DNA from: Temnopleurus reevesii
Lineage: Eukaryota > Echinodermata > Echinoidea > Temnopleuroida > Temnopleuridae
Length of the DNA stretch: 60,799 nt
Assembly: GCA_036244855.1 (NCBI GenBank)
Contig: BQKZ01000867.1
Coordinates: 1 to 60,799, forward strand
Reading direction: 5' to 3'
A model generated the notes under the pieces. The model ran no database searches. It saw only the letters and a list, made by a program, of their open reading frames with translations, and was not told where the DNA came from. Position 1 is the first letter of the stretch. Every line of letters begins with the position of its first letter. The translations under genes and the position numbers were made by a program. Shown here piece after piece: positions 12,501-23,044 of this stretch.

Positions 12501-15500
12501 AAATGGTCATTGTGCAAAACAATGAACAATATCAAATGGAAAATTAAGCATAATAATATGAATATTTTGAGAGGGCAGAATAATGGAAATGCTAAAAAAA
12601 ACAAAGCTTGTAGTTTGCATGCCATTAAAATAGAATGTTTACTGCTTGTAATCCCTTTTACCTGGCAGAGGTATTAGTAGATAATCCTTGATTCTAAATT
12701 TTTATGGCACATTCAAATTTCCCAGTTCCATCTTGAAGTCATACAGATTTGCAGATTCCAATCTATTTTGAATTTAACATAGAGAGTGTCTCTTAAAGTA
12801 CTATAAGCGATTATTTTTGCATGTAGCTTTCAGTTTGTTAATCATAATCTACAGTGTAATTAACACACTTTAATTGGAATCATCTTCTTTTCATCTAGAT
12901 TGGTAATGTCAAAAGTTAGAAGGTCTTCTCATGATGAAATTGTAAGGTTTTATGCAAATTCATTTAGATTTGATTTTTTTTGGCCCCCTTGTTTAGTTCT
13001 GCTCTCAAGACACCCAGGAAATCTCATATACCTACCAGACGACATTCCTCAATCAGGAAAAATCTCAACCCAGAATTTGAAAGAAAGTCAGGTATGTATG
13101 TGAAGAGAATATTTTTACAAAATATGTAATGACATTTAGAGTTTGAAATGTTTATGCAGTGGCAACTTGGTTTAAAGAGGTACTTTGGACCATAAAAATA
13201 CCTTGTTTTATCAGTAATCTAGTTATAGCAGAGATAAAAAACAATAAGTGCAAAAAAGATGGGACCATTTTCTTTAGGAATTTCATTATCTCAGGGCCCC
13301 GTAACATAAAGCTTTCCTATCAGACATACAATTGTGTTGAAGTTTGCGATTGATCGCAAACTTGTTTTATATTGCAGGCCCCAGTTCTCCTTTATATCCG
13401 GTTTCTCCTGTATCACAATCCATTCCTTTTATGGGGCTAACTGATTTCTCATGTTGCAGGCATTTTGTTAAAACCATGTTCTAGCTTTGCTCTATCACTT
13501 AAAGATATGTTTTATTCCCTCTTTTCAATGTGATCTAATGAAAATGTAGAACTATCAATTAAATTTATTTTACTTGATGTTTGTTTAGATATAATTTCAG
13601 TGTACTACCCATTCTAACCTCCACATTGATACTCTAAATGTCATTAAAATAATTATTTTGTTAATAAAGTCAATTTTCTACAATTTTCCCTGTGCCATCT
13701 AATGAAGATATTAAAGTATGTCATATTCTAAGGTGTCTCAGTCAATTGTAAAGTTACGAATTACTTTATGAATTATGTATGGTTGTTCCTAGTAGTGAAT
13801 GAGTACCTGATTATTTTAGAACCCAAGAATATATTCAATTATTAACCGTATCAGACATCTGAGCCATGTGATTTTTACACTTTATTGCCCCGTAAAAGAC
13901 AGCGCGGTCAATAAATTACTTTATTGCCCGCAGTCAAATGTCTATGGGATTTTGCGTGTAAAAACAGCGGGCAATAAATTCACACACGAAATACGCGGAC
14001 CGTGATCGCGCGAGCAACCACTTTTAATTTTGCCATTGGTTTACGTGCATAAATTCAGCGCAGTTTTTGTGCATTGAGCTCGCGACGTGCCTTGTGAACA
14101 AACATGGATTGATGGAAGCGCCCAGTTTGAAGAAGTTTGCTTGGTTTAATGACAACGATCTCGATGGAATTTTGCAAGATATGAATGCTAAAAATATTAA
14201 GAAGGCAACGAAACAAGCAGCCAATATTCTAAAGGAATATATTGCGTAGAAAAATCTTCAGCTTAATCTGGAAACTTCAAAATAATTTCATCAAGCAAGA
14301 AATGCTGGTAAAGTTACCCTTTTATGTCATGGATTTTTTGTGCGCTCTAGATGTCTGATTTGGTTAATAATAACAATATGGACTATCTCTTTCGTGAGAC
14401 ACAACATTTATGGCCCTGAGTAGAGTCGTATTGCCCTCATCTTCGACTCGGGCAATACAATTCTACTCAGGGCCATAAATGTTGTGTCTCCCTCAAGGCT
14501 AGTCCATATTGTATTATTCATTTTAATTTTTCATCACCTATGATGAACACAATATAATCTACTTTCGTAAGATTAAGTCAAACACCAATTCAATACTCCT
14601 TTGTAATGCTATTCATATCGGAACCGGCCTGTGATTGTTGTCTCTGCTCAGTTCGATACACGGCGTACGGATCTATTGTCCCATTGCCTACTTTATTTTA
14701 CGGAAATACTTTATATCGTGTTGATGTTATGATGTTATGAAACACCCCGGCTGACTGTATTTAATACCTACCCTCCCCCTACCTCCTCCTTTATTGTTCC
14801 TCAGGTTGATCTATAAACATAATATACACATATTTTCCCAAAAAAATGATAGGCCCATGCAGTATTAGATAATACAATCTATTCCAAATGTTTATCTAAT
14901 GAAGATGTTGAAGTATCATGGCTAAGATGTGGTTTTCTTAATTATAAGTTTACTATATTGTTTTCATTTCACTATCCCATTACAAAACATATAAATCAGT
15001 CTATATTGTATAATCTATGTTTTCACGAAAATGATAGCTTGACACTTTGTCATTTAGATAATTTCATTATCTACTTAAGATGTAGAAGTACCAGTGAAAA
15101 CATATTAAACATATGTGAATTTCACTTGCTTTAATTTATTGCATTCTTCTCCATGTTCACAATCATTTATTTGATACTCATTATATTTGGTTTTCTGAAT
15201 GAAATGAAGATGAATCTGTCAAATGCACCTGGTATATTTTATTTTTGTTTTTTCTTATGACCCCCCCCCCCCCCCGCCCCTCATTTTCTATCAGTTAATC
15301 ATCTAACGAAGATATAGAAGCATTATTGCTCTTTTGAGGTGTTCTTAGAGTTAAGAATGACTTTTAGGAAGACTGGAATATGTTCTTGTATGCGCTACTA
15401 ATAAGATCAGAGATTGTAGATTATTCATAAGAAATATCCCACAGTCATTCTTTTAAATCTTAAACTACTTAACTGGTTTGATCATACATTTCACCTATGT

Positions 15501-17039
15501 TTAATTGCAGGAAGTACACAGCCCTCATCGATAGACAGGGGTATTCAGCATAGTGATATTGTGAGGAGATCTGACTTAATTCCAAAGGTATACATGTTTA
15601 TGCATTTTCTTTGATTAAATTGGTATTTCAATGTAGTTCATAGAAGTTATAATCTAGAGCGTTATTTATAAAGGGCATCTGAGATCAAACAATAAACTAA
15701 AATAGCTTTATCGGACATGATCAACATGATCAACATGATATGGATTACTAGTTAAGAAGTTAAAATCAAATGAACGACTCATTTACTGTAAACAGATGGA
15801 GCTTATGGTCGTACAGGTATTGTGTGTGGAGTGTGAATTTGCATTCATTTCACCTGTAATTAAGGTAGTGGTGTGCTGTTGAAGAAAGCACTGCACTGCG
15901 TTAGCTTTGTTTTGCTGTAATGAAGCCATTTCTGGGTCAATTTTACTAAAACAAACTATAAACATGCTCTAATTTGCGATTGACAAATGCATTTTATGAT
16001 ATTATTTTACTGTCCCACAACTGATCTATGTAATTAATGATAGATACACTAGTAGCCCACACTTTCTACCATAAAAAATCAATAACTTTGTCAAAGTTCT
16101 ATCAATCCTTAATATTACACAAGTTTTATAAACTTCAATATCTATTCCAGTCAAGAAGTCCAACCAGGGTTCCAGAATCAGCAAAGCCGCATATGCCTAG
16201 AGGTTCCGCATCATCACTGACTGTCTCCCACCCACCTCACACTGTTGCAGCACTTCCCACATCTGGCATGCAAGTCAATGCATTTGAAGAATGTGCAAGA
16301 ACACTCAAGAACCAGCCACCGGTCGATATATCAGTTGATGAGTTCTTCCCCCGGGTTGAAACACAGGTAGAAATTAAGCATTCATTTATGTTTTGAGTAA
16401 AGCATATCTTTTGAATTAATAAACATTATACTCAATAATAGTTTTTGTAGAATATGAAGTGTTATCCTTACTTAATTTTCACAAAAATACTGAATACAAA
16501 TTAAAGGTATAAATGTTAACAATCTGATTGTTGAAATCTTTTATCATACATTATTGCACTCCTTGGGAAATGCATATATGGTAACAAAATAAATTGGGTA
16601 TGATAGAAATGTGGAAGAAGTAGTGGACAATTGATTTGTAAAATCATATGATTGAAAATAGCTAGCATAAATCATTAGCAAAACTTGCTTCAAAATCACC
16701 AAAGAGATAGCTAACAGACATTGTAAAGAAGGGCATGAATAGGAGGAACAAGAGGGCTGTAGCCAAAACAATAGGCCATAAAATAACTAATCATTCCACA
16801 TTATGCATACTTCTTTCCTGCACAGCTTTTTAAATATTTCTAGAACAGGTCCACACTAATTGAACTACAGTACCCAAAATTCATATTGAATAATTTGTTG
16901 GTATATGGCTAGAAAGCCTTAGGAAATGCTTTCAAGAACAATCTTTGAGTGAAAATCAGAATCTGTCATTAATTGATTAAACATTCCGTCTTGGTTGGAG
17001 GGTAGGGTATAAGCTTATCTTATAAGCATATCAGCACCT

Positions 17040-17070
<31 letters not shown>

Positions 17071-17574
17071 AGTTATACCCTGGCTCTTGGCTTATTTGTT
17101 ATGGATCCTCATTTTGTTCCATTTAGTTTTGAGGGCAGGTAGAATTTTAGAATTACATTTATCTCTTGCCATGATCACTAACCTTTATACAATACATTTC
17201 TCTATGACTAGATGCTGCCTGGTAATCATGCCGTCGACATGTTGGACTACATCCAACTCAGCTGCAGCAGCAACAGCGAGACCTTCTCCTATCCTGATCC
17301 TCGACACATGGTAGGAACAATCGTCCCTGTATCAGCTCTCATCTATCCACCCCACCTAGACCCAACTCTCCCACTTCCAGTGGCAGAGAGACATGCCAAG
17401 TCAGGAAGGGCACGCCATCAGCATGGGTTGATGCATCAGAAGGGGAAATACCGGCCATACGAGATTGGTTCTGAAGAGGATTCGCCAACATATAGTCTTC
17501 CGTTACCACCGCCACCGGTTTTGCCGCCAAGTTCGCCAAGTCCACCTCAAATGTTCAGACAGAGAATGTATTGA
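6400..17574 (+). CDS. Eleven-exon gene for an unrecognised basic, Ser/Pro-rich protein (5' end missing)
   Basis: Exons are 6400-6550, 7256-7330, 7938-7989, 8693-8921, 10639-10738, 11460-11532, 12267-12324, 12997-13091, 15511-15587, 16151-16366 and 17212-17574. Every junction is GT-AG and the split codons join in phase from exon to exon, which is strong evidence for one real gene. The roughly 495 residues begin with a Lys/Ser-rich stretch containing KKKRRK. They continue through Pro-rich and Ser/Arg-rich segments and end in a Pro cluster (PLPPPPVLPPSSPSPP) before RQRMY and a stop. There is no signal peptide, membrane segment or enzyme motif. It looks intrinsically disordered; a nuclear or cytoskeletal scaffold role would be a guess. 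The start codon is not located, and the first exon boundary is weak. Confidence 0.75.
6936..7085. repeat. Dispersed CAAACCTGTCT...GTGGCC repeat
   Basis: The phrases cctgtctatagtggcc and gaggtcacctgtctacagtg recur at 53076-53228 and 56676-56925. It lies in an intron of gene 1. Confidence 0.6.
7256..7330 (+). CDS. Gene 1 exon
   Basis: It is flanked by ttctacag| and |GTAAGT, is 75 nt long and is phase 0 on both sides. It encodes a Pro-rich peptide with GMPILPDPHKPLP. Confidence 0.75.
7938..7989 (+). CDS. Gene 1 exon
   Basis: It is flanked by tttacatttag| and |GTAAGT. It starts in phase 0 and ends with one base that completes an Asp codon with the next exon. Confidence 0.7.
8693..8921 (+). CDS. 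Gene 1 exon
   Basis: It is flanked by ttcattcatag| and |GTAAGT, with split codons at both ends that match its neighbours. It encodes an acidic then Pro-rich segment including LPPAPNLDSPLMLDDMG. Confidence 0.8.
9104..10066 (+). repeat. (GTCC)n / GGTCAAAGGTCA tandem-unit repeat element, full copy
   Basis: It opens with cgcctccgccaccgtaagg, a short hairpin (accgtaaggtggt) and a gtccgtccgtccgt run. About five units of 157-160 bp follow, starting near 9188, 9343, 9503, 9663 and 9822, each with ttgttaccgcaataagttc. It ends with ggtggcggaggcataaatt and gaggattcatctag. Units carry DR1-type nuclear-receptor half-site pairs. Truncated copies at 44098-44250 and 55209-55763 show that it is a dispersed family. 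It lies in an intron of gene 1. Confidence 0.85.
10125..10345. mobile_element. Palindromic MITE-like element
   Basis: The core arms are gtctactcattgttac (about 10231-10246) and gtaacaatgagcagac (10265-10280). Outer matches around ggtcgacc and gatcgacctgc suggest a larger foldback. No coding capacity is visible. Confidence 0.6.
10639..10738 (+). CDS. Gene 1 exon
   Basis: It is flanked by ttattttcag| and |GTTAGT. It is 100 nt, beginning with the last base of a Leu codon and ending in phase 0. It encodes a polar Ser/Glu/Lys-rich peptide. Confidence 0.75.
11074..11141. repeat. Near-perfect 68-bp foldback
   Basis: The left arm carries aagcaattcggtcaattat and the right arm its inverse ataattgaccgaattgctt, separated by a tiny loop around caattgaatcaattg. 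It is probably a minimal MITE in an intron. Confidence 0.8.
11460..11532 (+). CDS. Gene 1 exon (parent of the duplicate at 11598)
   Basis: It is flanked by tattttcag| and |GTATGT. It is 73 nt, phase 0 at the start and one base over at the end, completing Asp with the next exon. It encodes SPISEAAEMIQKSFSLNSVF. Confidence 0.8.
11598..11670 (+). pseudogene. Decayed tandem copy of the preceding gene 1 exon
   Basis: It aligns with the exon at 11460-11532 with a period of 138 bp and shares flanking intron sequence (ttattttca before it, gttgtg.aattt after it). The acceptor AG has become AA, and the donor GT context has become agaagtttgt. It cannot be spliced in as the original is. Confidence 0.8.
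11804..11830. repeat. (GT)n microsatellite
   Basis: About 13 uninterrupted GT dinucleotides immediately precede a 74-bp tandem duplication. Confidence 0.95.
11827..11974. repeat. Perfect 74-bp tandem duplication
   Basis: gtgtactgtattcaatgc begins at 11827 and again at 11901. Both copies run through ggtgcctgattagcaatc to atattctttt. It is intronic and recent. Confidence 0.9.
12267..12324 (+). CDS. Gene 1 exon
   Basis: It is flanked by tttatttcag| and |GTAATT. It is 58 nt with split codons on both sides that agree with its neighbours. It encodes YLSEIKDSLMKQLHKQRQ, a possible short helix. Confidence 0.75.
12997..13091 (+). CDS. Gene 1 exon, Arg/Ser-rich
   Basis: It is flanked by ccttgtttag| and |GTATGT, and is 95 nt. 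It encodes a basic segment with TPRKSHIPTRRHSSIRK. The last base completes Gly with the next exon. Confidence 0.75.
13345..13364. repeat. Short palindrome GTTTGCGAT/ATCGCAAAC
   Basis: This short palindrome uses the same TTGCGATC vocabulary as the MITE family at 4941-5116. It may be a relic of it. Confidence 0.4.
13865..14371 (+). mobile_element. Relic of a Crypton/KIAA1958-like element
   Basis: Repeated ttattgccc / gggcaataa phrases at 13883-13976 precede a short frame resembling the N-terminal part of KIAA1958/Crypton-type tyrosine-recombinase proteins. A long palindrome follows directly. The edges are approximate. Confidence 0.35.
14112..14249 (+). pseudogene. Fragment resembling the KIAA1958/Crypton N-terminal region
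   Basis: It has 45 codons from ATG to TAG. The part reading NDLDGILQDMNAKNIKKATK resembles the LxxLLxxxDAKNTKKATK pattern found near the start of many KIAA1958-like, Crypton-derived proteins. Nothing of the recombinase domain follows, so it would be a truncated fossil or part of a non-autonomous element. The assignment rests on a recalled family pattern and is tentative. Confidence 0.35.
14372..14512. mobile_element. Long foldback (MITE-like), arms about 60 bp
   Basis: The left arm runs acaatatggact ... acacaacatttatggccctg ... attgccc. The right arm returns gggcaata ... cagggccataaatgttgtgt ... agtccatattgt. The loop is only about 13 bp. It lies in the intron of gene 1 after the exon at 12997-13091. 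Confidence 0.85.
15261..15275 (+). repeat. Poly-C tract (15)
   Basis: A run of 15 C on the sense strand of gene 1, followed by gcccc. It is a possible i-motif/G-quadruplex site. Confidence 0.95.
15511..15587 (+). CDS. Gene 1 exon
   Basis: It is flanked by ttaattgcag| and |GTATAC. It is 77 nt, completing a Gly codon at its start and ending in phase 0. It encodes STQPSSIDRGIQHSDIVRR and a few further residues. Confidence 0.7.
16151..16366 (+). CDS. Gene 1 exon
   Basis: It is flanked by tctattccag| and |GTAGAA. It is 216 nt, phase 0 on both sides. It encodes a Ser/Pro-rich half and then a more ordered stretch with VDISVDEFFPRVETQ. Confidence 0.8.
17040..17068 (+). repeat. Poly-C tract (29)
   Basis: Twenty-nine consecutive C lie about 140 nt upstream of the terminal-exon acceptor of gene 1, on the sense strand. 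Confidence 0.95.
17212..17574 (+). CDS. Gene 1 terminal exon
   Basis: The acceptor is tctatgactag|, and the reading frame continues in phase 0 from the previous exon to TGA. It encodes 120 residues containing TIVPVSALIYPPHLDPTLPL, an Arg/His/Lys-rich middle, an acidic GSEEDSP patch and a Pro cluster. Its 3' portion is repeated downstream two to four times. Confidence 0.85.
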   Translation: MLPGNHAVDMLDYIQLSCSSNSETFSYPDPRHMVGTIVPVSALIYPPHLDPTLPLPVAERHAKSGRARHQHGLMHQKGKYRPYEIGSEEDSPTYSLPLPPPPVLPPSSPSPPQMFRQRMY

Positions 17575-17646
17575 TAGAGATTGAAAAACTGTTGTTGGGT
17601 GATTTGAGTTAAACTCAGGGAATTTCCAGAGCAGCCATAAATGTGA

Positions 17647-17745
17647 GAGGTTCTGAAGAGGATTCGCCAACATATAGTCTTCCGTTGCCCCCTCCACCAG
17701 TTCTTCCGCCAAGTTCTCCGAGTAAGAAAAATGCAAAGACATGAT
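17647..17745 (+). pseudogene. Partial second copy of the gene 1 terminal exon
   Basis: From ggttctgaagaggattcgcc this repeats about 25 codons of the acidic/Pro-rich end in the same frame. Every difference from the parent exon across these codons is synonymous. It then diverges (aagaaaaatgcaaag) and stops. Confidence 0.75.
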
Positions 17746-17747
17746 TG

Positions 17748-18071
17748 ACATCCAACTCAACTGCAGTAGCAACAGTTCAAGCTTGCTAACCTGATCCCCG
17801 TGACATGGTAGGAACCATCGTCCCTGTATCAGCACTCATCTATCCACCTCACCTAGACCCCACCCTACCACTCACAGTGGCAGAGAGAGACACCAAGTCA
17901 GGGAGATCTCGCCGTCAGCATGGGATGATGCATCAGAAGGGAAAATACCGCCCATATGAGAGCGGTTCTGAGGAAGATTCGCCAACTTACAGTCTTTCGT
18001 TGCCCCCTCCACCGATTCTGCCTCCAAGTTCGCCGAGTCCACCCCAAATGTTCAGACAGAGAATGTATTGA
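17748..18071 (+). pseudogene. Long tandem copy of the gene 1 terminal exon, 88-codon frame intact
   Basis: From the ATG at 17805 it matches the parent for 88 codons to the same stop with no indels. By eye I count 9 amino-acid changes against about 23 silent codon differences. Upstream similarity (atccaactcaactgcagtag) continues, but the frame is broken, with TAA where the parent has TAT five codons before the shared ATG. It may be a former or alternative terminal exon; no obvious acceptor lies in the short open stretch. Confidence 0.75.
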
Positions 18072-18129
18072 CACTATTAGATATCATTTGAAAACTTTTC
18101 AGGGTATTTCATGCCATATGGTGGCGGTG

Positions 18130-18215
18130 CGGTTTTCACAAAGACTTGCAAACTTTCAGCCTTCCGTTGCCTCCTCCATCGATTCTGCCTCCAAGCTTAC
18201 CAAGTTAAAATAGAC
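18130..18215 (+). pseudogene. Third, shorter copy of the terminal-exon Pro segment
   Basis: ccttccgttgcctcctccat and ctgcctccaagcttaccaag align with the Pro-rich end, and the frame ends in TAA. A fourth, badly decayed match lies near 18450-18500. Confidence 0.55.
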
Positions 18216-18499
18216 AATGAATTGATAGAGGAACACTTACAGGTGCTTTTAGTCATGAATAGGGTATTTCAAGCCATATATTGGTGGTTCTACTAAAGGA
18301 CTTACCTAGCGTGACAATATAGCTTCCATCAATACCACACCGCTCTTATAGACATTCTTCAACACATTTGTAATTTAGTGAAACTCCTTCCAGCTCAGAG
18401 AATGTCCTGTGCAGCCTGTGGTTCTAATGAGGAATTGTGCCGGAGCTTCTAGCTTTCCTTGCCTCCTACATCAAATCTGCAACTAAGTTCACTACATGC

Positions 18500-20693
18500 A
18501 ATACAGTTCAACCTTTATATAACAATTAAGGTCTTGTGATTTTTAGGGCTTAAACTCCGTGTTTTCTATTGTATCTTAGACCTGATATAACAAAGTTTCA
18601 ATTGAAAGAAGACAGTTTGCTCGTCTCAATGATTTTGCCATCACATGGTTCAACTGTACAGCATGGAATTTTCAGATTGACATGTGAATGGGAAAGACAT
18701 GCTGTGAAATTGGAATGACTGTGTCAAATATATTTGATGATACTAGAAAGGTTTCAGCCAGCACTTGCTTAAATTTGTACACACAATCTGGTTATTGTTA
18801 ATGCCCAATCTAATTAGGCATAATAACCTGTGTACTGCTGGAAACAGGTTGTCTCTTCACAAAGTCTATGCGAATTACAGAATTCAGTAGTTGATGGATT
18901 AATTGTGTCTACAAAATTTTTAATGGGTTTATAGTTTACTGAAACACAATTAAAGTAAGACTTTTATATGCCATAGTAACAATGTAATCAAATATTAGTT
19001 TTTAGAAGAGGGGCAAGGACAAGGGATATATAAGAGAATAAAAGTCCATTTAACTTCTCTTTTCTTTCATTTTCCCAGCTAAATTTGTTTATTTCGGTGA
19101 AGTTCATAAATTATTTTCAAAGAGAAAAATTTGATATAATACACTTGTGTTTTACATAATTGTTAATTTCATTTCAAACTTTACAAGTATTTAGACAACA
19201 TATTTTTGTTTTGTTTTTGAAGTGTCAAAAAGTAAAGCATGACTAACTAGAATTTGAATAAATCATGAGCTTTTCTAACTATATTGATCAGATGTAGATG
19301 ACAATGAATTTACCTTGATTAATCCTGTACTATAGTACCTTTCAATACCTAAAGATATATGACACAACTTACAGGGATTTATATATAATGAGTTACGAAA
19401 CAGAGTTAACTGGAACACACTCGTAAAAGTAGATTATCAGTTTTCATTTATTTATTTATTTATCTATTTATTTATTAGAGTCTTCTTTAAAAATAGGGTA
19501 GGTGCATTCTGTTGTATAAATGCTTTTCAAGCACGCTCTTTGTACAATATAGTAACATGCATACATGAAAAATACATCAAAAACAACAATTGAATACGTA
19601 TACATATCGTAGAGTAGAGAAAGGAAACATGAGAAATATAATGATGAATTTTACTTTCCAGAGATGGTGTTCTTTTCTTTAAATTGTTTGTCAAATTGTT
19701 TTATGTGTAAATATATGTTTATTTAATAAACTTATTTATTGTTTATCAAAAATTTTTGTTTATATTGCTTTCTGTAATATGCTGTACGTCTTAATACCAT
19801 ATCAAATCAAAGTTTGCAAATACCTGATAAGTAGGTCAAACCTTTGCTTTATATAGACCATTTTTGGTATGCACTCAAATTTTATGCACTGCTCCTTATT
19901 GAAACATATTTGCTCACCTGATATTCTATTGCATTTCAACACTGCAGATGGAATGAAAATCATCTGCCCTACTTGTTTGCATGCAAGATAGAATATAAGC
20001 TGCAATGTTTGTCCAAGGTAACAACACTTATTGTAATATAGATTACTAGGCTATTTTCATTTAAATCAACATTTATGGCATTGAAATGAGTGTTTATTGG
20101 TTTTTCCATGCATTGCTTTTGATGTTACTTTCCATATAGGATATGTTGATCAAAGGTTTGTTTCTTCTGTATAAATTTTAATTCAGAGTTGAGCCAATTA
20201 GCATTCAAAATTTGTAGTGATTTTTTTATCACTTCTAGCTCTTAGATTAGGGAATGGAATTATATTTTTGGAAAGGATCATTCAACTTGAGATCGCAGGG
20301 GAATTAAACAATATGGGGGCTATCCTCAAGTTCACAAACTTCACCAAATTCAAAAGACGGGGGTATACTTTCGATTTTGGCTGGAAAATCCCATATTGTA
20401 ATAGGAATTCTCTCAATAATTTATAGCTGAATAGTTTGTTCATGGATTGAGAAATCCACTTATCTTCAATTTCTTTGATTGGGCTTCTATCTCACTAACC
20501 TGTATATATAAAGATACTATTTGTTTTCATTGATGCTTGGATTAACAAATATACAAAATACTTGCTATAGTAATAAGCTCTAACATATATGACAACCACA
20601 AAATGTTTATTTCAATAACAATTGAGGTAAAAGCTAGACTAAAAGTTTAATGTGACTTTAGGACCTGGGGTTGTGTAAATACAAAAAAAGTCT
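18500..20693. other. 3' flank of gene 1, no further gene recognised
   Basis: AT-rich DNA with a TTTA/TTTATC low-complexity run at 19448-19480 and several AATAAA hexamers (for example near 19258 and 19726) that could serve gene 1. Small open frames here have no support. Confidence 0.4.
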
Positions 20694-20712
20694 CCCCCCC
20701 CCCCCCCCCCCC
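20694..20712 (+). repeat. Poly-C tract (19)
   Basis: Nineteen consecutive C on the + strand, outside any recognised exon. Confidence 0.95.
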
Positions 20713-21499
20713 GAATTGAAAGTAATGTAAGTTTTCAATGGGAAAGTGTCTGGTGACAAAATGGGAGGTAATGTTTATCAACTATCAAGCTATGTGTAAA
20801 ATTCAGCATAGACCCACTTATATATGCGTGGGTGAAAAATACATAACATAAAAAATGTCACTATCCTCATGTCGCAATGGTATTTCCTGTGCAAGTGTAC
20901 AATGACGATAAATGAACATTTTATTCCAATCTTCAAACGACTCATCACTTTATTATGACAGTTTTTGCGCATGAATTCCGGAAAATGATTTTGTTAAACG
21001 CTTTCGTTTTGATAAATAAAAAATGTAATTTTGGGAAGTGCATTTTTCGTCCAAAATACAATTTTATAACTTCAATGTAAAGATCTCGAGATTGATAGTA
21101 TACAATGTGTCATGATAACAAAAAAGACACTTATTAAATGCATCCAAAATTAGAATTTGCCCATTTGTGTTCAGTTTATATCCTAAAAAAAGGGACTAGT
21201 ATGACTTTTGACAAAAAAATACATTTTTCTCTTATATGTGTGTTAATTCATGCATAATAATTTGGGTCATGCTGATTTTTACCCACAGGCGAGTCAGCTA
21301 GTATTTGTTAAACATTACCCTCCCCCATCAACAATTAGTTATGTGACATTAAGGAAGGGATACAAACATGTTTTCTATGTTTGGTTGCCTTGGCCAAGAA
21401 TGAAAAATATTTCAGAGAAAATTTTGGGTTTTTTCTAATATTTTTGACATCTTCATTTTGTCAATCCAATCTACAGCTACTTTTGTGAATCTCCGTTCC

Positions 21500-21945
21500 T
21501 TTCGGAAAGGTAATTTCCACCCCCACCCCTTTGGTAATCCCCCCTCACCCTCACCCCCACCCGATCTGCTCGATTTCTCGCGCTCGCCGCGCCCGAATCC
21601 ATTCATGTTTATTTAGGTCCCTCTGATTGGCTCCGCGGCTGGTTTTCGCGCGAACCAGCTTGGAGGGGCGAAATCATAACAACGAGATGAATGGATGGGT
21701 ATATGTTGTGTACATCGCTATAGCATATACACATGTACAATAGGACGAGTACGACTTTTGACCGTGTGTTTGTTTGTGTGTGGGATTTACACGTGGAGAA
21801 CCAGTATATACTGGTGCAAGAAGTGTAGGGGTGGACCTCCAATTATGTTATGGAACTAGCTTCAGAGCCCTTCTACAATGTTCAAACATCATCTTCATTG
21901 AGTGATGAGTCGAAGTAGTGATGTCTATTTCTGTAACGTAAACAG
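21500..21945 (+). promoter_or_regulatory. GC/CpG-richer segment, possible promoter and first exon
   Basis: The base composition rises sharply (ctcgatttctcgcgctcgcc and following) against AT-rich surroundings. A good donor, AAACAG|GTGAGT, follows at 21946. An ATG at 21904 opens a 13-codon frame into the donor (MSRSSDVYFCNVN). It could be the 5' end of a + strand transcript, perhaps a 5' exon of FPGS or of a small unrecognised gene. Confidence 0.3.
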
Positions 21946-22654
21946 GTGAGTTGACAACATTGGATTTTGTAAAGTATTGCATGTCTTTTATACTTACTTT
22001 ACTTTACTTTACTTTACTCCAACGATGCTTGTAGGACTAACGCCTGTTCATCGATCTGTGGAGGTTATGTAGATGTGTGCGTTCCATCATGCAGGCTTCA
22101 GCCCAGGCGTTCAGCATTCATCTTTTTCAGACTGTAGTATAGCTGTAGTAACTATCAGAGCCTTTCATTTTTCGCAACAATACAGACACAGTTATCAGTT
22201 TAGAGTGTGATGTTGGAATGAATGAATGATTGAGTAAAGAAGCGTAAGCTTACCCAGGCAGTATGAACTTATGTATATGTAACCGTTAGTTTATTGCCTC
22301 CACTCTCCAGTGTTGTCTGTTGAAACAGAATTTCCTACAATGGCTGCTACAGCCTTACAGGCGATGGGAACATTTATCTCTTCCGTTGAGAGCTGATAAA
22401 GTGATGATGATGATAAGATGATGATGAGGCGATATCGTATTTTAGGTCCCCAGGGACCTTTTTCCACCACGCCTTTTCTCCTATGGAAATTTGGCATGCC
22501 ATCGCGCATAGATCTGTCAATCAGTGAAATTTACATCATCATCCACGCGACCGCTGGATGCATGCCAAATTCAAACCACGCGACAGAAACTAGTCTTCAA
22601 AAGCTTTTGTTTACACTCCTCTGTCTGAAATGTATTTTATTTAATACCTGACAA

Positions 22655-22927
22655 CACTAAATAAACCTCAACATTCATTCAATCCAGTAAAACTGAGTTC
22701 AAAACTCTAGAAAACTCTATATATTACTCCCCCTTTAGTCCATCTTTGCGTGTTAAATTCTTATTTTTCCCATAGACGGGGACTTAAAACACGAGTATCG
22801 TATTACTCCACGTTTAGGTCCCCGCCAATGGGAAAAATAATAATTTAACACGCAAAGGTGGACTAAAGGGGGAGTAACATATAGAGAGTTTTCTAGAGTT
22901 TTTACTGTCATTTTCATGTGTTTGAAA
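22655..22927. repeat. Left copy of a 273-bp direct repeat flanking the gypsy element
   Basis: From aacactaaataaacc to catgtgtttgaaa it is nearly identical to 30307-30580. It contains a long palindrome and is cut by the N gap. It could be part of the LTR, a duplicated host segment, or an assembly duplicate. Confidence 0.85.
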
Positions 22928-23044
22928 NNNNNNNNNNNNNNNNNNNNNNNNNNNNNNNNNNNNNNNNNNNNNNNNNNNNNNNNNNNNNNNNNNNNNNNNN
23001 NNNNNNNNNNNNNNNNNNNNNNNNNNNNNNNNNNNNNNNNNNNN
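22928..23044. other. Assembly gap (117 N)
   Basis: A run of 117 unknown bases at the left edge of the LTR retrotransposon; the true length is unknown. Confidence 1.

Noticed and set aside
17503..17835. - strand frames opposite the duplicated terminal exons
   Set aside because: They arise from the Pro/Leu-rich codons of the sense frame, and the repetition is explained by the exon duplication.
21609..21842. - strand frame of 77 codons in the CpG-richer block
   Set aside because: There is no family resemblance; composition alone can keep this frame open.
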